A stretch of 64,000 nt of DNA from JADLHS01 sp964594985 (GTDB lineage Bacteria; Verrucomicrobiota; Verrucomicrobiia; Limisphaerales; JADLHS01): assembly GCA_964594985.1 (NCBI GenBank), contig CAZQNQ010000006.1:62001-126000 (forward strand), read 5' to 3'. The notes under the pieces were generated by a model, which worked only from the letters and a program-made list of their open reading frames with translations, did no database searches and had not been told where the DNA came from. The translations under genes were made by a program, and so were the position numbers. Shown piece after piece: positions 46,392 to 55,253 of this stretch. How positions within the stretch are numbered: position 1 is the stretch's first letter; each line of letters opens with the position of its first letter.

Positions 46392-48784
46392 TTCGCCTCC
46401 AGCGCGGTCTTGACGACTTCGGAGATGTGGCTGACGAAGTGGACTTTGATCTTGGCGCGCACTTCGGCGGGGATTTCCTCCCAGTCCGGCTTGTTCTGTT
46501 CGGGCAGAATGACGTGTTTCACACCAAATCGGACGGCGGCCAGCACTTTTTCCTTCACGCCGCCGATGCGCAGCACGCGACCGCGCAGGCTGATCTCGCC
46601 GGTCATGGCGGTGTCCGAACGCACGCGACGTTGGGAAAGCAACGAGGCCAGCGCGGCAACGATTGCGACGCCCGCGCTCGGGCCGTCCTTCGGTGTTGCG
46701 CCGGCGGGAACGTGGATGTGGATGTCGTGCTTGGAGGCGTCGTTGAGATCGAGGCCCAACTTGTCCGCCTGGCTGCGTAAGTAACTGAACGCCGTCTGCG
46801 CGCTTTCCTTCATCACATCGCCGAGCGAGCCGGTGAGGAGGAAACCACCTTTGCCGGGCATCCGCGAAACTTCGATGAACAAAACTTCGCCGCCCACCGG
46901 CGTCCACGCGAGACCGGTGGCGATGCCGAATTCTTTGATCTTCTCAGCAGTTTCGTTGACGAACGGGGCGTGGCCGAGTTGTCCTTTGAGCGCGCCCGGT
47001 TCGAGTTTGATCGGGTCAGCATGACCATTTTGACTGACCAGTTTACGGGCAGCTTTGCGGGCGAGCGCGGCGATCTGGCGCTCCAGTTGGCGCACGCCGG
47101 CTTCGCGGGTGTATTCCTGAATCAACCGGCGCAACGTCGGGTCGGGCAACGCAAATTCCTGTTTGCTGAGGCCGTGCTCGTCCAACTGCCGCGGCACGAG
47201 GTAGCGCTTGGCGATCTGGAGTTTTTCCGATTCGGTGTAACTCGGCAGTTCGATGACTTCGAGCCGATCGCGCAACGCGGCGTGAATCGGCTCCAGCCAG
47301 TTCGCGGTCGCGATGAATAGCACGCGCGACAGGTCGAACGGCAAATCAAGATAGTGATCAGTGAACGTGTGGTTCTGCGCCGGGTCGAGCACTTCGAGCA
47401 GCGCCGAGGCCGGATCGCCCCGAAAATCCGAGCCGATCTTGTCCAGCTCATCGAGCAGGATGACGGGGTTGTTGCTCTCGATGCGACGGAGGGTTTGCAG
47501 GATGCGACCGGGCATCGCGCCGACGTACGTGCGGCGATGGCCGCGAATCTCCGCTTCATCACGCATACCGCCGAGGGCGATGCGGGCAAACTTGCGGCCC
47601 AGTGCGTCGGCGACACTTTTGCCGAGCGAGGTCTTGCCAACGCCGGGCGGGCCGACGAGGCAGAGGATCGGACCTTTGATGACTTTCTTGCGCTTGATGA
47701 CCGCGAGAAATTCCAGCAGGCGATCCTTGACCTTCACCAAACCGAAATGCTGCTTGTTGAGGATCTTCTCCGCGGCCCCGAGGTCAATTTTGTCATCCGT
47801 AGATTTTTCCCACGGCAGATTGATGATCCAATCAATGTAATTGCGCGCGACCGGATACTCGGCGGCGGCCGGTTGGATTTGCTGGAGGCGTTCGAGTTCC
47901 TGGGTGGCGACCTTTTTCACCTCCGCCGGCATGGGCGTCTGCTCGATCTTCTCGCGCAGCGTTTTGATCTCGTTGGAATTGGGTTCGCCCTCGCCGAGTT
48001 CGCGCTGGATGGCGCGCATCTGTTCACGCAGGAAAAAGTCACGTTGCGTCTTGGCGATGGAACTGGCGACGTCCGTTTGAATCTTGGAACTGAGTGACAA
48101 CACCTCGTGCTCGCGATTGAGCATGGGGAGCAGTTTGCTGAGGCGCTCTTTGACTGAAGCGGTTTCAAGCAACGTCTGCCGGTCCTCAAGTGAGAGATTC
48201 AGGTTGGCCGCGATGAGATCCGTGAAATGACCGGGGTCTTCCGTGTTGAGCGCGGCGACCTTGACCTGTTCCGAGAGAGCAGGGGAAAGCTTGATGATCT
48301 CCTGAAACTGCGTCTGCGCCGTGCGCATCATCGCGGAGACTTCGATGGAAGCGTCCTTCTGATCGCGCAGCAGTTCGAACTTTGCACGCAGGTAGGGATT
48401 GGTGGTGGCGTATTCCTTGATGCTGATGCGCCACAGGCCCTCGACGAGGACGCGGGCGGTGTTGTCGGGGAACTTCACCATCTTCGCCAGCCGCACCACG
48501 CAGCCGACATCGTATAAATCCTCGGGCGCGGGGTCGGGCACGTCAGCGCGTTTTTGGAGGATGGTGCCGACCAGACGGTTGCCCGCGACGGCTTCATCAA
48601 TCAGTTGGATGCTCGGGCCGGTTTCGACCAACAGTGGCGCCACGGCCCCGGGAAAGATGACGATGTCCGACAGTCCGAGAATGGGCAGCGTCTCCGGCAG
48701 GGAGCGCGACGAGATGCGTGAAGCTTCCTCCGAAGCCCCGGGAGTGCCCATGATGCTGACAAATTCTGTGTCGGATGGAGTCAT
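46388..48784 (-). CDS. lon: ATP-dependent protease Lon
   Basis: The 798-residue cytoplasmic protease has an N-terminal LON substrate domain (LPILGLSDIVIFPGAVAPLL), a coiled-coil middle and the AAA+ module (GPPGVGKTSLGKSVA; LLDELDKIG). The C-terminal Ser-Lys protease domain follows: GPSAGVAIVAAL gives Ser703 and GGVKEKV gives Lys746, the usual 43-residue spacing. It degrades damaged and regulatory proteins. It lies 71 bp downstream of an Hsp20 gene on the same strand, forming a proteostasis cluster. Confidence 0.97.
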   Translation of the reverse strand: MTPSDTEFVSIMGTPGASEEASRISSRSLPETLPILGLSDIVIFPGAVAPLLVETGPSIQLIDEAVAGNRLVGTILQKRADVPDPAPEDLYDVGCVVRLAKMVKFPDNTARVLVEGLWRISIKEYATTNPYLRAKFELLRDQKDASIEVSAMMRTAQTQFQEIIKLSPALSEQVKVAALNTEDPGHFTDLIAANLNLSLEDRQTLLETASVKERLSKLLPMLNREHEVLSLSSKIQTDVASSIAKTQRDFFLREQMRAIQRELGEGEPNSNEIKTLREKIEQTPMPAEVKKVATQELERLQQIQPAAAEYPVARNYIDWIINLPWEKSTDDKIDLGAAEKILNKQHFGLVKVKDRLLEFLAVIKRKKVIKGPILCLVGPPGVGKTSLGKSVADALGRKFARIALGGMRDEAEIRGHRRTYVGAMPGRILQTLRRIESNNPVILLDELDKIGSDFRGDPASALLEVLDPAQNHTFTDHYLDLPFDLSRVLFIATANWLEPIHAALRDRLEVIELPSYTESEKLQIAKRYLVPRQLDEHGLSKQEFALPDPTLRRLIQEYTREAGVRQLERQIAALARKAARKLVSQNGHADPIKLEPGALKGQLGHAPFVNETAEKIKEFGIATGLAWTPVGGEVLFIEVSRMPGKGGFLLTGSLGDVMKESAQTAFSYLRSQADKLGLDLNDASKHDIHIHVPAGATPKDGPSAGVAIVAALASLLSQRRVRSDTAMTGEISLRGRVLRIGGVKEKVLAAVRFGVKHVILPEQNKPDWEEIPAEVRAKIKVHFVSHISEVVKTALEAK

Positions 48785-48855
48785 CTTGGCGTTGGCGAAC
48801 CGCGATTATTAGAGCCGAAACCCGGAGAACAATTCAAGCAAACCTGCAAAGAAAC

Positions 48856-49281
48856 TTATTTGCCATCCGAGATGGTCAACTTGGTGCTCTTCGATTGCGG
48901 TGCCGGAGCGACGGGTGGCACTTCAATCCGAAGGAAACCATTCAAGTACGAAGCCTTGGCCTGACCGAGATCGTAACCATGGGGCAATTCGAGAATGCTC
49001 TCGAACGGGCCGTAGTTGATTTCCATCACGAGAAAGCTGGCTTTGGACGCGCGACAGGTGTCGGGGCGGTCACCGCTGATGCGGAGCCGGTTTCCTTCGA
49101 CGGTGATTTCCAGATTCTCGCTGCGCATGCCGGCGAGTTCGACCTTGATGACCAACCCGCAGTCGGTGGAGTAAACATCGGTATTGGGTACCCAGTGACC
49201 GTTGGCGGCGGAATCGCGTCCGCTCATGGCGGAGGCGCGGGTAACAAACTGCGTGGAAGAACTGACTTTGGTTACGGCCAT
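48856..49281 (-). CDS. Small heat-shock protein (Hsp20/alpha-crystallin)
   Basis: The 141-residue chaperone has a short N-terminal arm and the alpha-crystallin domain: TDVYSTDCGLVIKVELAGM, LEITVEGNRLRISGDR, and the closing ASYLNGFLRIEVPP with the typical A-x-x-x-NGxL motif. The C-terminal extension carries KLTISDG in place of a clear IxI. It prevents aggregation under heat stress. A good promoter pair lies just upstream. Confidence 0.92.
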   Translation of the reverse strand: MAVTKVSSSTQFVTRASAMSGRDSAANGHWVPNTDVYSTDCGLVIKVELAGMRSENLEITVEGNRLRISGDRPDTCRASKASFLVMEINYGPFESILELPHGYDLGQAKASYLNGFLRIEVPPVAPAPQSKSTKLTISDGK

Positions 49282-49289
49282 GCGAATTC

Positions 49290-49318
49290 AAACTATCTCA
49301 CGCTTCCGGGGTGTGCAA
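49290..49318 (-). promoter_or_regulatory. Sigma-70-type promoter before hsp20
   Basis: On the minus strand TTGCAC (49318-49313), a 17-bp spacer and TAGTTT (49295-49290) are followed after 8 bp by the hsp20 ATG. The expected start point lies within a base or two of the ATG, again suggesting a leaderless message. Confidence 0.4.
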
Positions 49319-49379
49319 GTGTCGCTTCAGGTCTTTTCCATGATAATCGGACCTCCGACTGTGATAATTCTGCCTTTTC

Positions 49380-49607
49380 CTAGAGTAACTTTGCATACTT
49401 TTTCTTTACGATAACCTGCGGTCGTTCGCCTTTGCGGGCATGGAAAACGATGGATTGGTGCGTGGTGGATTGATCCGGCGGGGCGCAGCCGCAATGGGTG
49501 TCGCGGTGGAAGCTGAACTTGCGCCTGCGAAATCTGGCCCAAAGCAGCCCCGTCGCGGCCAGCGCCACGATGAGCAAGGAAACCACGGTCTGCCAGTCCG
49601 AATTCAC
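49380..49607 (-). CDS. Small Cys-containing single-pass membrane protein (FeoB-associated Cys-rich-like)
   Basis: The 75-residue product has one N-terminal transmembrane helix (VVSLLIVALAATGLLWARF), then a basic stretch (RRRKFSFHR) and a CGC motif (about 39-41). Length and layout resemble the FeoB-associated Cys-rich membrane proteins, though no iron-transport gene is near. The gene overlaps the untranslated upstream frame of the plus-strand thioesterase; the start of that thioesterase at 49701 removes any coding overlap. Confidence 0.55.
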   Translation of the reverse strand: MNSDWQTVVSLLIVALAATGLLWARFRRRKFSFHRDTHCGCAPPDQSTTHQSIVFHARKGERPQVIVKKKYAKLL

Positions 49608-49700
49608 GCTCCCAACATAGGCCGGGTCACGGCACTGGCAACAGGATTATCCGCGGGAATTCCGGTTGAACTTTTCCGCCTCCCGCCTACGCTGCCGCGC

Positions 49701-50123
49701 GTGAGCGATCAGAGCTTCATCCATCAACACCGCGTGACCTACGCCGATTGCACAATTGGTAATCACGTCTATTACGCGAACTATCTTGGCATCCTTGAAG
49801 CGGCGCGCGGCGAATTCTTCCGCAGCCTCGGCTCGACGCTGCTGAAGTGGCAGGAAACGGGTTTCATGTTTCCCGTGGTTGAAGCCCGGCTGCGCTACAA
49901 GGCCCTCGCTCGCTATGACGATGTCCTGAGCATCGAAGTCTGGGTGACTACCGCCGAACGCGTCCGCCTCAACTTTGCCTATCGCGTCACCAACCAATCC
50001 GGCGATCTGGTTCTCGAAGGCGAAACGTTCCATGTTTGCATGAGTTTGGAAGAAAAAATGAAACGGTTGCCGGAGGAGTTTGTGGCTGCGGTGAAACCCC
50101 ACAGGCATACGCCCGCCACTTGA
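49701..50123 (+). CDS. Acyl-CoA thioesterase, YbgC/FadM (4HBT) type
   Basis: The 140-residue hot-dog enzyme is best started at the GTG at 49701 (VSDQSFIHQHRVTYADCTIG). The catalytic Asp lies in YADCTIGNHVYYANYL, and EAARGEFF follows as in YbgC proteins. An open frame upstream to 49440 is antisense to a small membrane-protein gene and lacks family similarity. The enzyme hydrolyses acyl-CoA thioesters; chain preference is unknown. Confidence 0.85.
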   Translation: MSDQSFIHQHRVTYADCTIGNHVYYANYLGILEAARGEFFRSLGSTLLKWQETGFMFPVVEARLRYKALARYDDVLSIEVWVTTAERVRLNFAYRVTNQSGDLVLEGETFHVCMSLEEKMKRLPEEFVAAVKPHRHTPAT

Positions 50124-50135
50124 GCCGGGCTTTTG

Positions 50136-50207
50136 CCTCACGCAAAGGACGCCAAGGCCGCAAAGTTGCTGGTTTTCCTTTGCGCCCTTCGCGTCCTTTG
50201 CGTGAGG
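50136..50207. repeat. CCTCACGCAAAGGACGC palindromic repeat
   Basis: The 17-bp arm at 50136-50152 and its perfect reverse complement at 50191-50207 enclose a loop with further GCAAAG/CTTTGC pairing. It sits between the convergent thioesterase and isomerase genes. Confidence 0.9.
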
Positions 50208-50211
50208 AAAT

Positions 50212-51126
50212 TCAGGCCGCGATGATTTTCTCCAACCGCTGACAGAGATCACGCAGCCCCTCTGGTGTATCACCGCCACCCTGTTCGGTGATGAGATAAT
50301 CTTGGTAGCCGGTTTCATCGAACGCCTTCATGATGCCGGACCAGTTGTTCGCGCCTTCGAGCAGTGGCACGCGGAAACCTTGCCAGATATCGCCGGTGCG
50401 CATCGCGCGGTCGCGACTGTATTCCTTGATGTGGACGCGGCTGATGCGTTTGCCCAAAGCCTTGATCCACGCGATGGGATCGCCGTAGCGGATGATGTTT
50501 CCGACATCAAAATGCCACTGCACCCAGGGACTGTTGATCTCGTCGAGATAACGCCCGGCAACATCCTCAGTGGTGATGAAATTATTCCAGACATTTTCGA
50601 TGGAAATCTTCACGCCGAGTTCTTCGGCCAGCGGAATCGCTTGCCGGATCTGTTCGATGGAACGCCGCCAACACTCATCGAACTTTACTTCGTTGTTCAC
50701 CACTCCCGGCACGAGTAAAACCGAGCCGGCGCCATACGCCTTGGCATCACGCAAGGTTTGCTTCAGCGCCGCCAAACCTTCCGCGCGCACCTTTGCGTCG
50801 GGGTGCGACAGCGGTTTCGTCCAATGCTGTGCGCCGCAGACGCTGGGGATTTCCAAACCGGTTTCCGCGCGCGCTTTGAGTACCTCAGCCTGATCCAGAT
50901 GGCTCGCCATCTCAACGCCATCGAAGCCAGCCGCCTTGACGGCGCTCATCTTTTCCAGCACTGAACCTTTCACCTTTACCGTGTCCCACATGATGGCTTT
51001 CTTGAACGTGCGTTTTGCCCGGGCGGAAGTATCATTGGCGGCAAACGTAAACGGGATGGTTGTCGCCAGCGCGGCCATCGCTCCGCCAGCGCGGAGGAAA
51101 TCACGGCGCGTGAAGGATAGGCTCAT
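50212..51126 (-). CDS. Tat-exported xylose-isomerase-like TIM barrel (sugar phosphate isomerase/epimerase family)
   Basis: The 304-residue product starts at 51126 with a twin-arginine signal (SFTRRDFLRAGGAMAALATT). The AP-endonuclease-2/xylose-isomerase barrel shows GFDGVEMASH, ISIENVWNN (metal Glu), WHFDVGNIIRYG (Asp/His), VHIKEYS and the closing YLITEQGGGD (Glu). It probably isomerises or epimerises a sugar in the periplasm. Its start lies 5 bp after the stop of a Tat-exported Gfo/Idh/MocA gene; this pairing is typical of sugar or inositol catabolism in this phylum. Confidence 0.9.
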   Translation of the reverse strand: MSLSFTRRDFLRAGGAMAALATTIPFTFAANDTSARAKRTFKKAIMWDTVKVKGSVLEKMSAVKAAGFDGVEMASHLDQAEVLKARAETGLEIPSVCGAQHWTKPLSHPDAKVRAEGLAALKQTLRDAKAYGAGSVLLVPGVVNNEVKFDECWRRSIEQIRQAIPLAEELGVKISIENVWNNFITTEDVAGRYLDEINSPWVQWHFDVGNIIRYGDPIAWIKALGKRISRVHIKEYSRDRAMRTGDIWQGFRVPLLEGANNWSGIMKAFDETGYQDYLITEQGGGDTPEGLRDLCQRLEKIIAA

Positions 51127-51131
51127 GACAT

Positions 51132-52445
51132 TCAAATCAATTTGGTCCTTCCCGGCATTGCGACTGGCGGCACGGCAATCGGCGCGTCCCACGCGAGTTT
51201 TTCCGGGAACAGATTCTCCTTCGAGTTGAGCGCTTCTTCCCATGTCACAACCTGTCCCGTGTAAGCGGCCATGCGACCCATGATGGCGAGCAGGGTCGAG
51301 TGCGCCATGCGTTCACCGTCATTGATGGGCTTACCGCTGCGGATGGACGCGAACAACTCGTCGTGCTCGATCTGATACATGTCGCGCATCCTTTCCTCGC
51401 GATGTCGCCAGTTTGTTTTGCCCTTGATGACAAACGGTCCAGTGAACGCGCGAACGATGTGCCCCACGCCGTCCGAACCCCAGACGTGATCGGAATTGTC
51501 CGCGGCGGTATTGGCTTGCTGCCGGCAAAAATGAAACGCGCGCACGTCGTTTTCGTAATCGTAAACCACGCCGAAGTGATCGTAGATGTGGCCGAATTGT
51601 TCCTCCGTGCGCACCTGCCGACCGCCAATCGCCATGCAACTCACGGGCGGCGCATCCTTCATCATCCACGACATCTTGTCCACGTTGTGCACGGCCTGTT
51701 CGACGATGTGATCGCCCGAAAGCCACGTGAAATAATACCAGTTGCGCATCTGCCACTCCATGTCGGTCCAGCCGGGTTGGCGGGGCTTGGTCCACACGCC
51801 CGCAGTGTTGTAGGTCGTATGGATCACGCGAATGTCGCCGACGGCACCATTGTGGATTTGCTCCATGAACGCGCGGACGCCGACGTTGTAGCGGTAACAA
51901 AATCCCGCCACGAGCGAGAGGTTCTTCCGCCTGGCTTCAGCCGCGCTCGCAAGTACGGAACGAACACCGGTTGCGTCCACGGCCACGGGTTTCTCGGCGA
52001 AGATATGCTTGCCGGCGGCCACTGCGGCTTGCAGGTGTTGCGGGCGAAACCCCGGGGGCGTCGTCAGAAGCACCACATCCACATCGCTGGCGATGACTTT
52101 CTGATACGCATCGAAGCCGGTAAAGCAATTCTCCGATGGGACTTTGACTTTGGCGGAGATTGCCGCCGTGCCCTGCAAGGTTTTCAGGCTGCGCTCCAGC
52201 GGTTCGGGAAACGCATCGCCCATTGCGGTGAGCACGACGTTCGCATCCGCCTTGAGTGCATTCGCCGCCGCGCCGGTGCCGCGGCCGCCGCAACCAATCA
52301 ACCCGATGCGGAGGGTTTCGGAATTATCCGCCGCGAAAAGTTTGCCGGGCAGGATGGCCGGTGCCGCGAGCGTCGCGGTGGCCAGCGCGGCGGTTTTAAG
52401 AAATTCCCGTCGGGTGGCCGAAGCTGGTGGGTTCGTCGTATTCAT
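51132..52445 (-). CDS. Tat-exported Gfo/Idh/MocA-family oxidoreductase
   Basis: The 437-residue protein starts at 52445 (MNTTNPPASATRREFLKTAA), giving a twin-arginine signal. The Rossmann motif is LIGCGGRGTG, and the family EKP motif is AEKPVAVDATG. A C-terminal alpha/beta domain includes LSGDHIVEQAVHNVDKMSW, with the likely catalytic His. It oxidises or reduces a sugar with tightly bound NAD(P). It forms an operon with the downstream isomerase (5-bp gap). Confidence 0.92.
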   Translation of the reverse strand: MNTTNPPASATRREFLKTAALATATLAAPAILPGKLFAADNSETLRIGLIGCGGRGTGAAANALKADANVVLTAMGDAFPEPLERSLKTLQGTAAISAKVKVPSENCFTGFDAYQKVIASDVDVVLLTTPPGFRPQHLQAAVAAGKHIFAEKPVAVDATGVRSVLASAAEARRKNLSLVAGFCYRYNVGVRAFMEQIHNGAVGDIRVIHTTYNTAGVWTKPRQPGWTDMEWQMRNWYYFTWLSGDHIVEQAVHNVDKMSWMMKDAPPVSCMAIGGRQVRTEEQFGHIYDHFGVVYDYENDVRAFHFCRQQANTAADNSDHVWGSDGVGHIVRAFTGPFVIKGKTNWRHREERMRDMYQIEHDELFASIRSGKPINDGERMAHSTLLAIMGRMAAYTGQVVTWEEALNSKENLFPEKLAWDAPIAVPPVAMPGRTKLI

Positions 52446-52554
52446 GATGGGGCGAACCGAGTGTCCGTCCGCGCTGATTCCGACGTCAAGCCAGGCCCGA
52501 GCATTCACCAAGACATATTCGGGTAGGCAACGGAAACACACCGGCCGCGGCGCA

Positions 52555-52848
52555 TCAGGCGATGCGATTCCAGATCACGATGGCGGGCGGTTCGGTGCAA
52601 AGCTCGCCGATGCGCGGCAACAAGGCCTGGATGTGCGGGGTTTGCAGGTGCGCGTCCAACGCGGCTTTCGTCGTCCAGTTTTCATGGAAGAGAAACTTCG
52701 CCGGGTTCTCGGGCAAGAGGTGGAGATCGTAGTTGAGGCAGCCAACTTCCATGCGCGTTGGCGCGACGAGGCCAACGAGCGCGTTGCGTAATTCAACTTC
52801 CTTGCCCGGGCGGGCTTCAAACGTGGCGACGACGGTGACGGTTTTCAT
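52555..52848 (-). CDS. Antibiotic biosynthesis monooxygenase (ABM) domain protein
   Basis: The 97-residue dimeric ferredoxin-like fold matches ABM/YgiN proteins: TVVATFEARPGKEVELRNAL, GCLNYDLHLLPENPAKFLFH, ENWTTKAALDAHLQTPHI. Members act as quinol monooxygenases or haem-degrading enzymes; the role here is unknown. It is monocistronic. Confidence 0.88.
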   Translation of the reverse strand: MKTVTVVATFEARPGKEVELRNALVGLVAPTRMEVGCLNYDLHLLPENPAKFLFHENWTTKAALDAHLQTPHIQALLPRIGELCTEPPAIVIWNRIA

Positions 52849-52862
52849 AGATTTTTTGTTTT

Positions 52863-53006
52863 ACCACGGATGGACCTGGATGAACATGGATATATGGATT
52901 GGTGGATTGATGAAAGACAGTCGGTCTGAATTTTTCCAACCGTCCAATCATCCAGCCATCCAACAATCCTTTGGTCAATCCGTGTTTATCGGTGTCCATC
53001 CGTGGT
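52863..53006. repeat. ACCACGGATGGAC...GTGTCCATCCGTGGT palindromic repeat
   Basis: ACCACGGA at 52863 pairs with TCCGTGGT at 52999-53006. The arms are the same family as 27473-27627. An inner tract with ATGGATATATGGATTGG and CCAATCATCCAGCC is further symmetric. Confidence 0.8.
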
Positions 53007-53012
53007 CAAAAA

Positions 53013-53717
53013 TTATCGGAGTGAATTCAGGATGCTCTCCGCCGCCGCGCGCGGATTGGTCGCGGCATAGATCGGACGTCCGATCACAAGCCAGCTTGCG
53101 CCGGCGTCCATTGCTTCACGCGGCGTGAGCGTGCGCTTCTGATCGTCAGCCTTCTCTGTGCCGGTGCGGATGCCGGGTGTCACGAGTTGCATCGAGGCGG
53201 GAAGAATTTTCCGCAACGCCACAATCTCCAACGGCGAACAAACCAAGCCGCGCAAACCCGACTTCGCCGCGAGTGAAGCCAGCCGCTCCACTTGCTTGCC
53301 CACATTCGGCTCCCAGCCGATTTCCGCGAGTGTGTTCGCGTCGTGGCTGGTCAGCACGGTGACGCCGAGCACGAGCGGCGCATTTCGCCCCGCCTGCAAT
53401 GCCGTTTGTTGTGCGGCTTGTTCCGCCGCGCGCATCATTTCGCTGCCGCCGCTCGTGTGGATGGTCACCATTTGCACGTCGAGCCGCACGGCGGAGGCGA
53501 TGGCCTTGGCGACGGTGTTGGGGATGTCGTGAAATTTGAGGTCGAGAAACACGCTCGCGCCCGTGTCGCGGACGCGCTTGACGATGTCCGGCCCGGCGCT
53601 GGTGAAAAGCTCCTTGCCGATCTTGAACGCGCCCACAGCGGGCGCGATTTCCTGCGCGAGTTTCAGCGCTTGTTCAGCGGTCGGGACATCCAGGGCGGCG
53701 ATGATCGGATTCTGCAT
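53013..53717 (-). CDS. pyrF: Orotidine 5'-phosphate decarboxylase
   Basis: The 234-residue enzyme makes UMP in the last pyrimidine step. The start at 53717 gives MQNPIIAALDVPTAEQALKL. The catalytic Lys-Asp array is complete: Asp10, Lys32, and LDLKFHDIPNT with Asp59, Lys61 and Asp64. VTPGIRTGTEKADDQKR binds the phosphate. Longer upstream frame to 53876 has no family similarity. pyrE lies 2.4 kb away on the other strand. Confidence 0.96.
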   Translation of the reverse strand: MQNPIIAALDVPTAEQALKLAQEIAPAVGAFKIGKELFTSAGPDIVKRVRDTGASVFLDLKFHDIPNTVAKAIASAVRLDVQMVTIHTSGGSEMMRAAEQAAQQTALQAGRNAPLVLGVTVLTSHDANTLAEIGWEPNVGKQVERLASLAAKSGLRGLVCSPLEIVALRKILPASMQLVTPGIRTGTEKADDQKRTLTPREAMDAGASWLVIGRPIYAATNPRAAAESILNSLR

Positions 53718-53932
53718 CACGCGAATAATCGAAGCCACCGCGTGCGAATTAAAGCGAAAAATCCGAGGGGAACAAACGCAGAAGCCGCCAAAGGGAGGTT
53801 GGTCAGCGGAATGAATGTCAGGGGAATGGGGGGAACAGGATTTTTTCAGACTTGTTTTTATTCCTCTGACAATCATTCCCCTGACTTGATTTCTTGCTGG
53901 ATGGTTGGTTGAAGCAAAATCTGTGTGACGCT

Positions 53933-53980
53933 CGCCCTCACCCCGGCCCTCTCCTGGGGGAGAGGGTTAGGGTGAGGGCG
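53933..53980. repeat. CGCCCTCACCC...GGGTGAGGGCG hairpin repeat
   Basis: CGCCCTCACCCCGGCCCTCTCC is answered by GGGAGAGGGTTAGGGTGAGGGCG. It is related in the CCCTCACC core to the elements at 16353 and 19281 but lacks their outer arms. Confidence 0.85.
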
Positions 53981-54043
53981 GGCATCACACCACTCTGCTC
54001 GGTCTTATCCGGCCCGCGAAAATGTTGGAAAACTTTTTTGAAG

Positions 54044-54907
54044 TTACGCGCGCTTCCGGCGGGACCAGCAGAGCAGACCACCTGCGAGTAACAGCGTGGC
54101 GGAAGAAGGTTCCGGCACGACGCTGTAAATCCACGGCGCGAAGGCGGAAACCCGCCCAAACCCGCTGACATCGCCGTAGTCGGCGTTGGCGTTACCATCG
54201 CGTCCCGCCACGAAGGAAATCACGCCCGCCAGGTAAGACTGTGAGCCATCAGAAAGAAAAACGCCGCCGCCGCTGTCGCCGGGAGCAACGCAGCCTTCGA
54301 GCATCAATGGTGTGGGGCTGCCAAAGTCGCTGTCGGCGGTGGAATTTGGATTGTCGAAATCGGCCCCCAGTAAAACAGAGGGATTACCGAAATTGCCATC
54401 AATGACGTTTTGGAAGGCGCGTTTCTGATTGTCGAGCGTGCTCCAGCCGCTCAACCCTGTGCCGGTGAAACCATAGCCGACAAAAGTGCCAGTCTGCCCA
54501 AGTTCGAGGTTGCCCAAGTAAAGTGAGGCTGGCAGCACGTCCAGAACTGGCGTGTTGAGCCGCACCAAAACCAGATCGGAACCGTTGAAGGCGTTTCCCG
54601 TCCAGCCGGGATTAGTGATCCACTGCGCTGCCGTGTAGGAATTTCCGTTGATCGTGAACGTGCTGCTGCTCGAAACCGCAAGATGCGCGGCGGTCAACAC
54701 CCAATCCGCCGCAATGAGCGTGGCGCTGCCGGTTAATCCCCCTTGGAATTGGCCGACCGGCGCGTAATCCGGCTGGGCGGCGAGACTCAAATACGCACTG
54801 TCCGGTTGGTCCTCGCGCCGCGTCGCGCCGGAAACCGGGTGCGACCACAACGCGGCGCAGATCAGTGCGCTCAAAGTCAGGGTGAGGTTTCTTCTGGTGG
54901 TAGCCAT
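54044..54907 (-). CDS. Exported trypsin-like serine protease with a PEP-CTERM sorting signal
   Basis: The 287-residue protein has a signal peptide (LTLTLSALICAALWSHPVSG). The chymotrypsin fold has His75 (LTAAHLA), Asp111 (GSDLVLVRL) and Ser212 (APGDSGGGVF). The C terminus is VPEPSSATLLLAGGLL followed by CWSRRKRA, an exosortase-processed anchor. The mature protease probably sits in the envelope or exopolysaccharide. No exosortase gene is in the window. Confidence 0.92.
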   Translation of the reverse strand: MATTRRNLTLTLSALICAALWSHPVSGATRREDQPDSAYLSLAAQPDYAPVGQFQGGLTGSATLIAADWVLTAAHLAVSSSSTFTINGNSYTAAQWITNPGWTGNAFNGSDLVLVRLNTPVLDVLPASLYLGNLELGQTGTFVGYGFTGTGLSGWSTLDNQKRAFQNVIDGNFGNPSVLLGADFDNPNSTADSDFGSPTPLMLEGCVAPGDSGGGVFLSDGSQSYLAGVISFVAGRDGNANADYGDVSGFGRVSAFAPWIYSVVPEPSSATLLLAGGLLCWSRRKRA

Positions 54908-55002
54908 GTTGCTATTGCTTCACGGCGCGCGGCGTTTGTCAAGTGCGGCGCAAGTATTTGCCGGATTGATGCTTGAATTGATTTCACCTGATGGCTTTTC
55001 TT

Positions 55003-55200
55003 TGGATTGTAAAACTGAGATTGCGCCCGCGTTCGGAAAAACCAGCCCGCGCCCAAACCGGCCAGGGCCAGTGAGCCAGCGCCCGGCTCGGGAACGGAAA
55101 CCACCAGATTGTCCAGCGACCAGCCGTAGGTGGGGATTTCCACCCGGAGCAGATTGGAGAACTCCGGGCCGAAATAGAACTGGCCCTGCCTGTTCGTGGG
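55003..55200 (-). pseudogene. Second orphan PEP-CTERM tail fragment
   Basis: The minus-strand frame reads GQFYFGPEFSNLLRVEIPTY, GWSLDNLVVSVPEP and a hydrophobic helix (SLALAGLGAGWFF) ending RTRAQSQ. It matches the fragment at 12527-12842 but has no start or signal peptide; the frame upstream runs out of phase through the neighbouring membrane protein gene. Probably the relic of a PEP-CTERM protein. Confidence 0.55.
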
Positions 55201-55253
55201 CAGGAAAAACCAGGAGCGGTTCACGTGTTGCTGGTGAGCAAGAGCGGGCAATT

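Noticed and set aside
49440..49700. N-terminal extension of the thioesterase
   Set aside because: Antisense to a small membrane protein gene and not similar to YbgC proteins; the GTG at 49701 fits the family start.
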